The position numbers were made by a program, and so were the translations under genes. Of a stretch of DNA of 64,000 nucleotides, positions 25,654-37,700 are shown piece after piece. Within the stretch, counting starts at the first letter, position 1, and each line of letters opens with the position of its first letter. Source of the stretch: Protonemura montana (taxonomy: Eukaryota > Arthropoda > Insecta > Plecoptera > Nemouridae). Below the pieces are notes generated by a model. It ran no database searches and had not been told where the DNA came from. It saw only the letters and a list, made by a program, of their open reading frames with translations. Location: contig OX387605.1 of NCBI GenBank assembly GCA_947568835.1, positions 20,030,418-20,094,417 of the forward strand, read 5' to 3'.

Positions 25654-26202
25654 TTCATATGGTATTGATTATCAAATTAAATTTCAAGAAATGTTTTGTC
25701 ATCAATCGAAATGTTGTCAATGCTTTCTTCCAGTGTAGTGTAAGTAGCACATTTAGAAATTCTTGGAGACGAAAAAGCAACATTAGCCATATGCATATTT
25801 ACCAGAACTTTGAATTTCTTAGATCACAGATAAGATTAATCATAATTGTACTTGAAGAGCAAATTAAAATCTGAAAAGCAGTTTGTAATCTGACATTTAT
25901 TTGCCACACATGTGTGAGGAGGCGTGACAAAGGCGTGACTAACTGGTACTCATTTGCTGAAGAAATCAGAGATGGCGTTAATGTAGTGAAATACAACTGT
26001 TCGCGCGACCGCCTTCAAACGTTATTTCGTCAACATAACCTGAAAGTGATCCCTATATTACGATTATTTTCCAGTTTATAGGCAGAAGGTGACCGGTCAG
26101 TACCTAAATACTCATCAAATACCGCTCTTCTCCGTTTAAACGGTTATATTTCTTTCGTGTTGCTAGTTTTCTGTCAAATCTTTTGCATCCACTTTTGGCA
26201 CA
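25654..26202. promoter_or_regulatory. bidirectional promoter interval, TMEM64 / PRPF4
   Basis: The two start codons face away from each other with 549 bases between them, which must hold both promoters and both 5' UTRs. CpG-bearing stretches (GTTCGCGCGACCG at about 26000) lie in the right half. No TATA-type element was identified with confidence. Confidence 0.6.
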
Positions 26203-29200
26203 ATGTCAGACGACGAAGAAATTTTGTATGTGAACAAAAAGTCAAAACAGATCCACTACGGTTCTTTAGAAGAACAAGAAAGATCTCGCCTCAACGCAGC
26301 TGCAGCTGCTGCAAAAGAAGATGCAGAAGAGGAAAGAGAGGGAGCAAAAAGCCCCAACGGCCTACCAGCCGCAGTTAGCGGAAATGTCAACATTTCAGAT
26401 GGTATGTCCATGGAATGAGTGATTAATACATATTATATTATGATTAATTAAAAATTAAATATTTATTTTTCTGTGTTTTGTAGAGTACATGGATCTGGAG
26501 GATCAAATGAACCGGGATAGAGCGCAAGTACTCGAGGAATTTGAACGACGCAAGCGAGCTAGGCAAATTAATGTATCCACGGATGATGGAGAAGTTAAGA
26601 AAAACCTACGGCAACTAGGTGAGCCTATTTGTCTTTTCGGAGAGGGACCAGCTGATCGAAGAAGCCGGTTACGAGATCTTCTTGCAACGTGAGTCAAAGT
26701 TATCAATACCTACTGCTCGTCATAAATTACGACAAGAATACATATATTTTTGATTAACATGTATGTCTGGTAGATTTGGAGAGGATGCCATCAAGAAAAA
26801 ACAAGAGGAAGAAGAGGAAAGAATACAGCAAGAGAAAGACCAGGAGAGCACTTGGTATCACGAAGGATCGGCAGCCCTCAAAGTGGCTAGACTTTGGATA
26901 GCAAGTAAGGAATATTAAAAAAAAAACTTTTCAATTTACTCAATTACACAACACAAACACAATGCCGAGTTTTCAATTTAAGATACTAGTTTTTTAGTAT
27001 TCACCCGAAAAACATTTTTTGTGATAATAAAACCAGCATTTGTGGGTGTTTGTACAGACTATTCGCTAGCAAGAGCAAAACGGCGATTGTATCTTGCCCG
27101 TGAAGAGCAAGCAACTCCTGACACAACACGCACTGCCAAGCAGCAAGACTTGCAGAAGAAACTGCAGGCTTTGCAGATTTACTGCAGTCAGATCGGAGAC
27201 TCTCGACCAATTAGCTACTGCCAGTTCAGTCCAGACTCCAAGATGATCGCAACTGCATCATGGTTAGTTGAATAAACCTCTGTGTATTATGATAGTTTAA
27301 TACCGATCTCATGTAACTATTTGGTCTCTTCTTTTTGGTAAATGTACCTTGCCTATCATGAAATCTTTTATGCAATATAAGTATAACTCATGATAGGTAT
27401 TTCTTTCTCTGTTTTTTTGCACCAGTTAGGTATGGCAGATATCACGCCAGTTAAACATAATTGTATAATGTGTCGGGAAGTAACGGTTTTTTAATCTTAC
27501 TAAAAGTCTAAAAGTTTGCTACCCTTGTCTGTTCCATAGTTCAAGTTGTATGTTAGCAAACGTTTTGATAGCTTTTATCAGTTGCGGGCAGTTTTCATGC
27601 GTTCAAACCTAACTCCCTCTCAAAACAAAGGGGAGATTATCTTAAGCCTGATTGCCCTACCTCCAGGAGCGGCCTATGCAAGCTGTGGTCCGTGCCAGAC
27701 TGCGCTCCTATCCGAACGCTTCGCGGGCACAACTGTAATGTGGGCTCCATCGTATTCCACCCAAAGGCCACGCTGCATGAAGATGACGTCGAGTGTGCAC
27801 TTGCGTCCAGCGCGGCTGACGGCAGTGTCAAGCTGTGGAACATGAAGAGGTACGTTGATAAAAGCGCGGAGTTTGACCTGGTCCTCGTGTACTCATGTCA
27901 ACCTTGACCAATTTTGCTTTATGCAAACATTAATAATAGGTAATAATTAAATAGTTCATGTTGGCCTCGTTGCAAAATGAATTAAAATTGTACTTGGCAC
28001 ATTGACACAATATGCATGTAGAAAGTTCATCATACATTTCAGTCAGAGTCAGATGAAATGTGGAACAAAAAATTGAAATGAACATTACTTTACAAAAAAA
28101 ATGCAGCAAGAATCCCAGTTATTAGAGTTAATAAATCCAGATAAAATATGAAACAAAAATTTGAATTATAAATTACGTTGCATAAGAAGTGCAGCAAGAA
28201 TCAGTTGTTTTGTTGTCAGCCAGATTTCATGATTCCAGATAAAATATTGAAAATTTTTTTTAAATTGAATACTGCTTTACATTAAAATAATTATTTAAAT
28301 AAGAAATATTTTTTATAAACACATTTTTAATATTTTAAAGATAATATTTTTGTTAGTCCCATACAGAATACCGGTACGATTTAAAACAAAAAATATGGGG
28401 TGCATGTAATATATTTGATGCAGCTATCTGCACTTACTATTATCTTGCACCATACATTTTTCATTATCTGCACTCTACATTTATCTTTAATCTGTGGTAT
28501 TACCGTTGCACTCAACGATATTACCTGTGGTAGGTATTACCAATAGACTCAATTCTTCTAAATTTCCATATAGAATTGATCAATACGCTCAGTGTTTAAT
28601 CTTGAATCCCAGGGATATCTTTCTTTGGAAAAAGCAGAGCTAAATCTGTGACAAGATTTCTAGTCATGCAGCCTCATAGATATTTGATATTGAAATTTTT
28701 TCTCTAAATAGAGATATTTTTTGTTGTTGAAGAAGGGAGTGGGTAGAGCCCAATGATATTTCAAAATACTATTAAACATCTCAGATATAATTTGATAATA
28801 TTACATTTTTTAAATTTGGTTTTGTCTATTTAATCCTTACGTAAATCATGACTCAAACAGCCAGGAATTTCCTTGCTTGACACATCTGTTGCCCTTCCAG
28901 TGACGAGCCACTAGCTGACGTAGAGGGACACGGTCCGAACCGGGTTTCCCGGCTGGCTTTCCATCCAAGCGGCCGTTTCTTGGGCACTTGCTGCTTCGAC
29001 AACTCGTGGCGGCTATGGGATCTCGACCAGGGGGAGGAGGTGTTGCACCAGGAAGGACATTGTAAACCAGTCTACTGTCTCTCATTCCAGATCGACGGAT
29101 CTGTCGTGGCCACGGGGTGAGAATGTCAATCTGGATGCAAGTTTATAAATATAGCTTAAAGTCTTATTCATTGTTGGTATTAACTCTGATGTTTTATTAA

Positions 29201-30981
29201 AAAGTGAAACTGTTACATGTTTTGGCTAGTTCACAGCATAGCATTTGAAAATGTTAATTCTTCAGAGAATTAAATCCTAAGTCTCAATAATTCTACTTAA
29301 AGTTAGAGAAAATTTTCAAGAGTCCTCGGTCTCGATCACATTCACGATCGTGTAACTGTTTCGTTACAGATGAGGAACGTTATCTCGGTAACTACCAGCG
29401 TTAATAAACATGTTCGTGATTTTTAACGAAAATGTTACAGGATCGCTCCCCAGTTGACACTTTTTAATTATCCTGTGACTTTCTTTTATCACAAGGTGAA
29501 GGGATTTTTATTTTCTCTTTTGATTTGCAGAGGACTCGACTCATTCGGTCGAGTGTGGGACCTTCGAACTGGGCGCTGTGTCATGTTCATGGCCGGCCAT
29601 CTCAAGTCGGTCTACGGCATTGATTTTTCTCCCAACGGGTGAGCAAAAGTCAGATACAAATCATCAGTAGATTGGACAGCAGTAAAGAGATCATGATTGG
29701 AAAGATATTGTATGTCTTTAGCTAAAAAAAAGAATAAGCGCATTCAAAATTGACGTAAAATAACTTGGATTGGTTATTTTTGATTTTGTAGTTAACTGCT
29801 TAAAATGTAAGAAAATGTAAAAAAAATCTCTGAATCTCTATACTTTCCCTTTACATAAGACATCAAGATTGCAAAACTCAGGCAGGTGATCTCAGCATCT
29901 TTGTGGCTACCAAAAGTTGAATCTACCATTGAATCAATCTTCTGTGCTTATTTTTTATTTTTTCTCAACAAAAAAGGCTATCTGAGAAAATTTCACTTTG
30001 AGTTCTGTTACAAGAACACTTGTAATTTCAGCCTAGTAGCTACCTGATTTTTTTTTTTTATTGTCCAGCTACCACATAGCAACCGGAAGCGAAGACAACA
30101 CGTGTAAAGTCTGGGATCTACGGCAGAGAAGTTGCCTCTACACGATACCAGCTCATGTCAACCTTTTGTCAGAAGTGAAATATCAGCGAACTGACGGCCA
30201 GTTCCTACTCACTTCGTCATACGACAACTGTGCTAAGGTATGCTGAATATTGCTATAATTTTACTTGGGAGTTCTAAACATGAGGATTATAAAAGTACCT
30301 GCTGCTCATCATTCTTGTATTTCTTAAGTATGATAACTTTTACATTTCAAAATGGTTAAAAATGGTTTCAAAATAATTAATTGCAGAGCAGACTCTTTAA
30401 CAAATTGTACATAATCAACGTTTATTGATAGATTACCTTCGAGTACCTAGTATCTTGCAGAACAAGTATCTAATTTGTCTGCTGTTTTATGTGGTGAAGA
30501 AGGAAAGAGAGGGAGAGCATACCTTGCGGGATATGAAGAAAAGGAATCGGGTGGTGCTCTTGTCGAGAATTTTTACTTTTATGCGAGTTGCCTTTTACAC
30601 TGGTAGAGATGTTAGTGAAATAAGTATGCCATAAATATCTCTGCCAGTGAAAGTAAAAATTCTCAACAAGTGCACAGCGAGATGCCTTTTTATTATCTCT
30701 GGTAGGTTGCGCTCCCTCTCTCTTTCTTTACCACAACGTTATCCAGCCTCTTGGCACCCTACTCGCAAAATCACTGTTAAGTATTTCTATAGCTTAAAGC
30801 AAAGAAGCAATCACTAAGTTACTTCACTTTTTTTTAGGTGTGGTCTAGCAAAACCTGGCAACCTCTCAAAACATTATCAGGTCACGACGGTAAAGTGATG
30901 TGCGTGGATTCGTCGCCAGACAACAAGTATATTGCCACCAGTTCCTATGACAGAACTTTCAAACTGTGGGCTCCTGAATAA
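26203..30981 (+). CDS. PRPF4: U4/U6 snRNP protein Prp4 (PRPF4), WD40
   Basis: Core protein of the U4/U6 and U4/U6.U5 particles of the spliceosome. Nine exons: 26203-26401, 26484-26688, 26774-26904, 27058-27262, 27667-27849, 28901-29116, 29531-29638, 30069-30237 and 30838-30981, giving 519 residues; human is about 521. The N-terminus is helical and charged and holds the PRP4-type (SFM) segment with [20 protein letters not shown] linker with WIANYSL follows, made across the 26904/27058 junction. Then come seven WD repeats whose ends read KLWSV, KLWNM, RLWDL, RVWDL, KVWDL, AKVW and [17 protein letters not shown] and GHDGKV give the matching GH dipeptides. All splice sites are canonical and all phases close. 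It is convergent with COG7. Confidence 0.97.
30487..30735. mobile_element. foldback element in the last PRPF4 intron
   Basis: Arms of about 85 bases, roughly 80% complementary by eye. The left arm begins GTGGTGAAGAAGGAAAGAGA and contains GAGAATTTTTACTTTT; the right arm contains AAAGTAAAAATTCTCAACAA and ends TCTCTCTTTCTTTACCAC. A second pair, CACTGGTAGAGAT and ATCTCTGCCAGTG, flanks the centre. No ORF; probably a MITE. Confidence 0.65.
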
Positions 30982-31177
30982 ATGGGACGATGGGCTAGAA
31001 TTGATTCAGCGAGTGGCCAGTTGTTGATGGATGCCATGTTTAAATGGCATCACAGCAACACCCAACACTTTTATGTACATGTATCAACTATGAAATCCTC
31101 AAAAAACAAAAAAACTTTGACAACCATACAAAAAAGACTTTGTAGTTTCTTGAAAGGTTAGATTTTATTTACAACAA

Positions 31178-31183
31178 AATAAA
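31178..31183 (+). terminator. candidate poly(A) signal of PRPF4
   Basis: AATAAA 197 bases after the PRPF4 stop. On the minus strand an AATAAA at 31223-31228 could serve COG7, in which case the two mRNAs would nearly meet. Confidence 0.45.
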
Positions 31184-31466
31184 AAGTCATTAATTTGTCA
31201 TTCTTTTATCATACACTGATGTTTTATTTTCTGCGTCTATCTTTACAAGCCTAGTTTTTAACTTTACCACAGTACATAGCTGGATGCAACCTCTGGGAAA
31301 TGTACATGTATCCAACAACGGAAGAAAGCAACAACCTATATACAAAGATAATACTTTTGCAGCGATGCTGTTCTTCGAAACTAATTTAATGATGGACGAC
31401 AAAATTGACAGGTCGAGAATTTTGGTATTTTGACACTTAATTTCATGCACTACCATGAATAAAATT

Positions 31467-31641
31467 GTATTATTATGAACACTTCCACCCTCTCAAAAAT
31501 GCATACTTAATCAGGGACAATAATACAAGGAGACCGGGGTTCGATTCCCTGAGTTCCATTTGTGAGAGGGTAGAAGTGCTAAAAATAATAAAATACTCTA
31601 CTCATCGCAAGCAATTGCAATTTAAATCAGAACTTTGTTTC
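31467..31641 (+). mobile_element. tRNA-like repeat with inverted arms; tail on the right
   Basis: The left arm ATTATGAACACTTCCACCCT and the right arm AGGGTAGAAGTGCTAAAAAT are inverted and flank a shortened core that keeps a B box (GGGGTTCGATTCCC). The family tail GCAAGCAATTGCAATTTAAA lies to the right, in the opposite arrangement to the copy at 13267. It lies in the spacer between the convergent genes PRPF4 and COG7. Confidence 0.7.
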
Positions 31642-31722
31642 TGTGTTAAAAAATCCTTTAACTTGGTTCTTTCTCTGACTTGTCTACCTATGTTAATCCG
31701 TGACTAATCTGCTCTGACTTAA

Positions 31723-34700
31723 CTACCCTGACGACGGAATGTTCCTCATCTGCCTCACTGCAGCCACCATACGCGGGGCACATCCCACACTCTTGGACTG
31801 GTAGTCCTCGGGAGTGAGCCTGAGCAGCATCCCAACCTGCTTAAGATACTCAGACAAAGAAAGGCCAAGGTCTTCCAACACGTTGCCCAGGTAATCTGAA
31901 ACAACACCAGAATGCAGATATAATATTTTGCAGCTTAGCTCAAATTTGCACAATGCCATCAACATTACTAGCTACTTTTTTTAGCAGCCTTCGACTAACT
32001 AGACTCAGTAGGGCAACGCTAGAAAAACAGGAGGTCATAAAAAGCTGTGTGGTCCAGGACGATAATTCTTGATCTACTCATGTCAGTGTGACTTGTTTAA
32101 TTTTGCAGTTAAAACTGCCAGTATTCACATTCAATTCAAGAGGGCATCAGTAAAGACATAATTGCACAGAGCAAAGCATCAATTTTTTTAACAACTAACC
32201 TTAAGCAAAGGCTCTATTCACCATCCAGCTATAACACAGTTTGACTTCAGGTTAATTTTTTAAGTGTACAAAGATATGGACAGTGGCAACATCCTATTTT
32301 ATATCAACAACCAATGGCAATAAAGCATAGATAGCTAAGAATCAACCACTAACATTTCTGAATGAAATGCAAAAATCATGGGTTAAGAATCTTTTGATCC
32401 TTTAAGATTGACTCACCGATGTCAGTAGCTAGCTGCTTGCATGCTCCAGGACTAAGTTCCATTATCCCCAGGATATTTTCACAATATGTCTGGCAGGTAC
32501 CTACAACATTACAATACAAACTACAGGCTTACAGCCAATTGGACATGAGATACTAAAAATGTGTAATTAAACTTGGATTTACCTCGAGCAATGATAGAGA
32601 GGAGGACGTCAGCAAAGCCTCCATCGAGACGTCCTTCGTATTCGTTATCAGCCATAGTCAACGCCAGAGTCAGCGAGGGATTGTCTGTCAAGAGAAACGG
32701 CTCAAGATGTTGCGGCAAGGTCATCAAGTATTGACCGATCTGGAAAAAGTGTTACGCTGATTACTCGCTTAGCCATCTTCAAAGGAAATACAAATTGAAT
32801 AAAAGGATAAAAAAAATTGAAAAATTGAATAAAAGGATATAAAAAGGATAAATCTAGTAATTTCCAGTAGTTTCCATGACCATTGTTGTTTGCTTGCCAA
32901 CTCAGACAATGCCATTTTTTTAACAGATTTTGGTTTCCTGGTGTATCACTACTAAGTAATAACTGACTCTTATTCTCGGAAGTGCGATTCCTATTCGAGT
33001 CAGCTGCCAGGGGGTCAGTCTTGATAGCATGTTTTCTTAGTTATTTGACTTTTAAAAGATAATCATTAAAAAAAATCTCAAAATAAAGTACCGGTCTTGA
33101 ATTATGACTTTCTGAATGCAACGCTGCTATCCACCATATTTACACTAGGCATTTTATTATTATGAACACTATAACCATCTCAAAAATTGACGGTTATAGT
33201 GTTCATAATAATAAAACATTCCGTGCATTGCAAGCATTAGTAATTTAAAGAAGATTTCATCTAAAAATTTCATTAGGCATGTTTTAAAAAAGCCATTTCA
33301 CCGACCTGCGTGATGTACTCCTGTGGCGTGAAGCTGAAGTCGGGTAGGTCAGCAGAGATTGCTGGCGCAGAACGATTTGCAGCCCATGCTGGGGCCGACT
33401 GCACGAGGTCAAGTTGTGCCGAGATCGGTCCAAAGATCGCTTGGTACGTTGTGTGGTGCACGTCGCGGCACAGTTTCGACACCGCGGTCATCAGACCGGG
33501 GATCAGTGATGTGTCTTCACCTGCAAAACCCAAGAGCTTCTGAGCCAGTCAAAAAAAAACGTTTCATTCTGTTTTTCCACAAATACTTTTCAGCTGTGGA
33601 CACTTATTGCTTTCTGTACCTACCAATTATTAAAAATTAAATCATTTTTATCTTTATGGTTTTTAAACGTATGTCTAATAACTGACTCATAAGACTCATA
33701 AGTCATAACAATAAACCCAGGTTCAAATAGTTTTTTTTTTCATCAAATCTCTGTCATCTTAGCACTTTTGTGCCTGTTTAGTGCCACTTTCATGCCTTCA
33801 GACTAAAAAAGTTTCTGTTACCCCACCAAAATTGCCATGAAGTTACTTTAAACTTCCAACTAAACCCCAGATCCATGAATCTCTTTGCCTCCATATATGC
33901 CTTTCCTGTTGCTCTACCCAAGGTTTACATTTTCTAGAGAACTTGTTGAAAAACCGTTCAAAACGCAAGGTCACCTTCTTGCACTGAGTTAGCCAGGGCC
34001 TGCAACTCGTTCCGTCCCTTGGCGGTTAGCAGTAGGATCTTGTACTGCTTGAATGCGATCCCGCCCTTGCCCTTGGTTGCGGCTTCCAGGCCTCGCCAAA
34101 CTTCTGTCAGACCGTGAGACAACTCCTTGTCCAGCTCCTTTAGTTCCGTCATCAGCACACCTGATAACCCACAGATAATGTTGTCAAGTCAATATACGTA
34201 ACAAGTCCATACATTTAATCGACCAACCCTAGACAAGCAAATTCTCACTCGTATCAAAAGACATACGACAATGGAACAAAATTATCGGCCTTGTGTGCCT
34301 CTAAACACCAGCCATTTCAGGGCTAGGCTTGAAGAGTCTCATAAAAGTGGGAATTAATTTTTTAATTTAAAGGTGTAAATTACAAAAGAAAGACACCATA
34401 ATTACGCATGTGTCCTAGGTTCATACAAAAAATCCACTCTTTTTCCTGATTTCTATTTGAATCAGGAGACAGAAATGTATTTGCATATTTTTTTTACAAG
34501 ACAAGGGCTAACTGGCTCTTTGATATTGCTAATTTTTTGCAGCACATGAAGAAAACCATCAATAATTTACATGTTTAGTTTCTTTACATCTTATACCCAC
34601 ATTTTGTTTGACATTCGATTGTTGTTAAAAAAAACTTCTGAGGATGTGGATGTTACGCTTTCTTTTATGGTCATATATGAGTGTATCTGAATAAAATGCT

Positions 34701-37700
34701 TATCTTGTTTCCAGCTAGAAGAGATGACATAAACTTTTGATGTTTAACTTACCAACTGTCTGCAGAAGAGTAAGACACATCTGGAACATGTTCCAGTCTT
34801 CAGCATCTCCTTTCTGCTGGTTAAGTTTCCGGAGCACAATACGGTACTGGTCCAGATAGCTTCCGAAGAAAACCTGGAAAAACATGCCGTGTTCAATACA
34901 GGGGCCACTCAAATAATGGCTGTTGAAAATGCACAGACCAATGCATGGGCAACATTTTAGTTAAAATAAACACAATGAACTGTCACACAAGCTCTATTTT
35001 TCCTTTCCTTTTCCTTAATACTTTGGGTCAAAAGATAGTTAGGTTTTAGATTATTGAGAAAAATTCATATAGAACGCCTGGAGGCTAGTTCCCTCTTGGT
35101 TCTATTACGAGACGTCAACTCAGTCGAGCTTTCACCCCTGATAAAGAAACAAGTGTATTATTATAAATTTTAGACTCATAACCAGATAACGAACAGTGTA
35201 GAATGCTACATCAACTATTTTTCCAGTTCCCAGTAAATTGCACACTGCTTTTTCTTTCTCCTACCCACACTTACCATCTAATCTTAGTAGAAGTTTTTAA
35301 CAAAAAAAATGTAAAACGGGTCTTTTTTAGTGCCTCGTTGATAGCACCTTCAACAGCATGTTCGTTCGCTTTTTAGTGCCTAGACCGACTGGCAATCGGG
35401 AGATTCTGAGTTTGTATCCCCGTTCGGTCGCACATTTTTCCAGTCTAGCTCCGTTTCCATCTTTGAAAATGTTAGGGAAACAGGCATCATTCAGCGTAAG
35501 ATCCCCCTTCTACAAAATAATATTTTTACAGCTTCACTTACATTGATGGCACGCACGAGTCCACAGTACCCGCAACCTTCGGTGAATTTTGCACACCGCT
35601 GCGCCGCCTCGTTGGCCGCATCGACAGCGCGCGGCACGGTTTGCGCCAGCCGTTGCACAGCATCCATCAGGTCTTCATCTGTGCCAGCCAGAGCTGACAG
35701 CTGAGCTGACAGCCGCGCCGACTCGAGCTGGGCGTAGCGCGATATGTGAGCGACGTACGGCTCGAAAACCGCGCGTGCCAACGAAACGATCAAGTCTTCA
35801 CGAGGATTTGGCTTGCCTAGCAGGGATGAGAGAAATGGAAGAGCTTTGTTATTATGAAAGCTAGCCTATCACCCTTTTAGAAGTTTTATCCAATCATGGA
35901 ATCAAATCCCAGTTTCTAACTTTTGCGATCTGTGCTTATTGGACAATACAATTTTGGGAAGATTTTAGAATATTTGATTTAACTGACAGATCTCCAAGGA
36001 GTTGAACCATGAGGCTGTGAATACTCTCAGTCACTCTAGTTCCAGTGACACTATACTGCATTGAGTTGTATGAAATCTTGGGTAACTTTCCAATTTATAG
36101 AGCCAAGATTTTACGGTGTTATGATTTCGATAATTTCGTGGTAAGCTTTTTGGATTTCGGTGTTATGGCGGTGTTATGGAAAAAGTACAGAATTTCATGT
36201 CTATAACAGATTTCAGACATAGGTGACGAAAAAAAGAAAAAACGTGTTTTTAGCATTAGTTTGATCGAAATTTTAGTGCTAATTATTTGAATTTTAGCGT
36301 TTATAGCTAAATAGAAAAAAGGGGTTTTGCGATCTACATTCAAAAGGAATGAAGATTTAGGGTAAGCACTGGGATCTTTAATAAAGAAGTGATCAATAAT
36401 AATTACAATAAAGCAAATATTTAGTGTAGGTCCTCAACATCGGTATTTGTTAGGGACTTGGAACAAAATTAATAGCACAAATCAATATTTTACATAAATG
36501 CCAGCATGAAATACATTGTATGGCAGTAAGAGCGACACCTACCACTTGTTAAACTGAACATTGAACAAGTTTCAAGGGTAGCTTCCCTAAAAAACCTCTC
36601 TGCATCAACACTGTTCACTGGGGCCCAAATAGTTTGCTAAGTCAGAACTGCAAATGAGAAGTTTGAGATTTTCATATCCATTGGAATTTGAATTAGACCC
36701 ACTGCCTGGTACTAACAACATACTTTGCAAGATTGTCTTTTTTCTCCCAGACAAGTCTGGTGTTCCAGATTCCACACATCAAAATATACCCATCACTCAC
36801 AAAGAGTTGCTTTGTTTGATCCTCAAAAGTCAAAGATTTATTACACCCCATTGAAATTTTAAATCCCAGCTAATCTCTATATAGACTGAATGCATGTAGT
36901 GCTGGTGCTCACATGGCAAGGAGGGGAAGATTCAGCCAACCAATGGCAATGGTTTCCTACTGCAAACATTTTGCCCCACTACTTCTACCCCCTAAGCTTA
37001 GGAATGTTGACAGCATTTGATGAGAAACAGACCTGAATATGACAAATTCATGGAAATGTGTGTTTAGAGAGATAAAATAAACATTTTAAATATTTTGCAT
37101 GGAAATAAGTGGCTATTTCGCAAAATACACATATTTCAGTGAAATAGCTTCATTATCTCTTAATTTAGCATAAAAACAAACGGGTTATTTTATTTGTTTA
37201 TTTATTTTCCGTGAAATATGGTTTGATAAAAATGAAAAAAAAACCGATTATCTGAAATTTAACATAATTGGATGGGAAAAGGCTCATTTCGCGATGATTT
37301 CGCGGAAAATAGTTGATTTCGTTGTTATGGATGATTTTTCGTGAATTTCGCGTTATGTCGCGATGAGCTTCTTACATATTTGAGATGGGAATTCAATGAA
37401 TCGCACTCATTTGTAAGAATAACAAGAGATAAGAACAATTCGCGATTTCGCGCATCACCATATAATCGTGGCTCTACCAATTTAACATTGGTATAGGTTT
37501 TTGCAAACCCTTTTAGTCTATACCCAATCGGTCAGTGCTACTGCAACACATGCAAAAGTTGGTAGCTTGGGTTCCATTCCCTGTTTACACTTTAAATGAG
37601 AATTAAAAAAAAGAGTTAGTTAAGATTCTAATTATCAGTGTTAAGATGTTGGAATCTAAGTCAGCAAGCGACAGATAGAAGAAGAGCCTAGCACAAAGAC

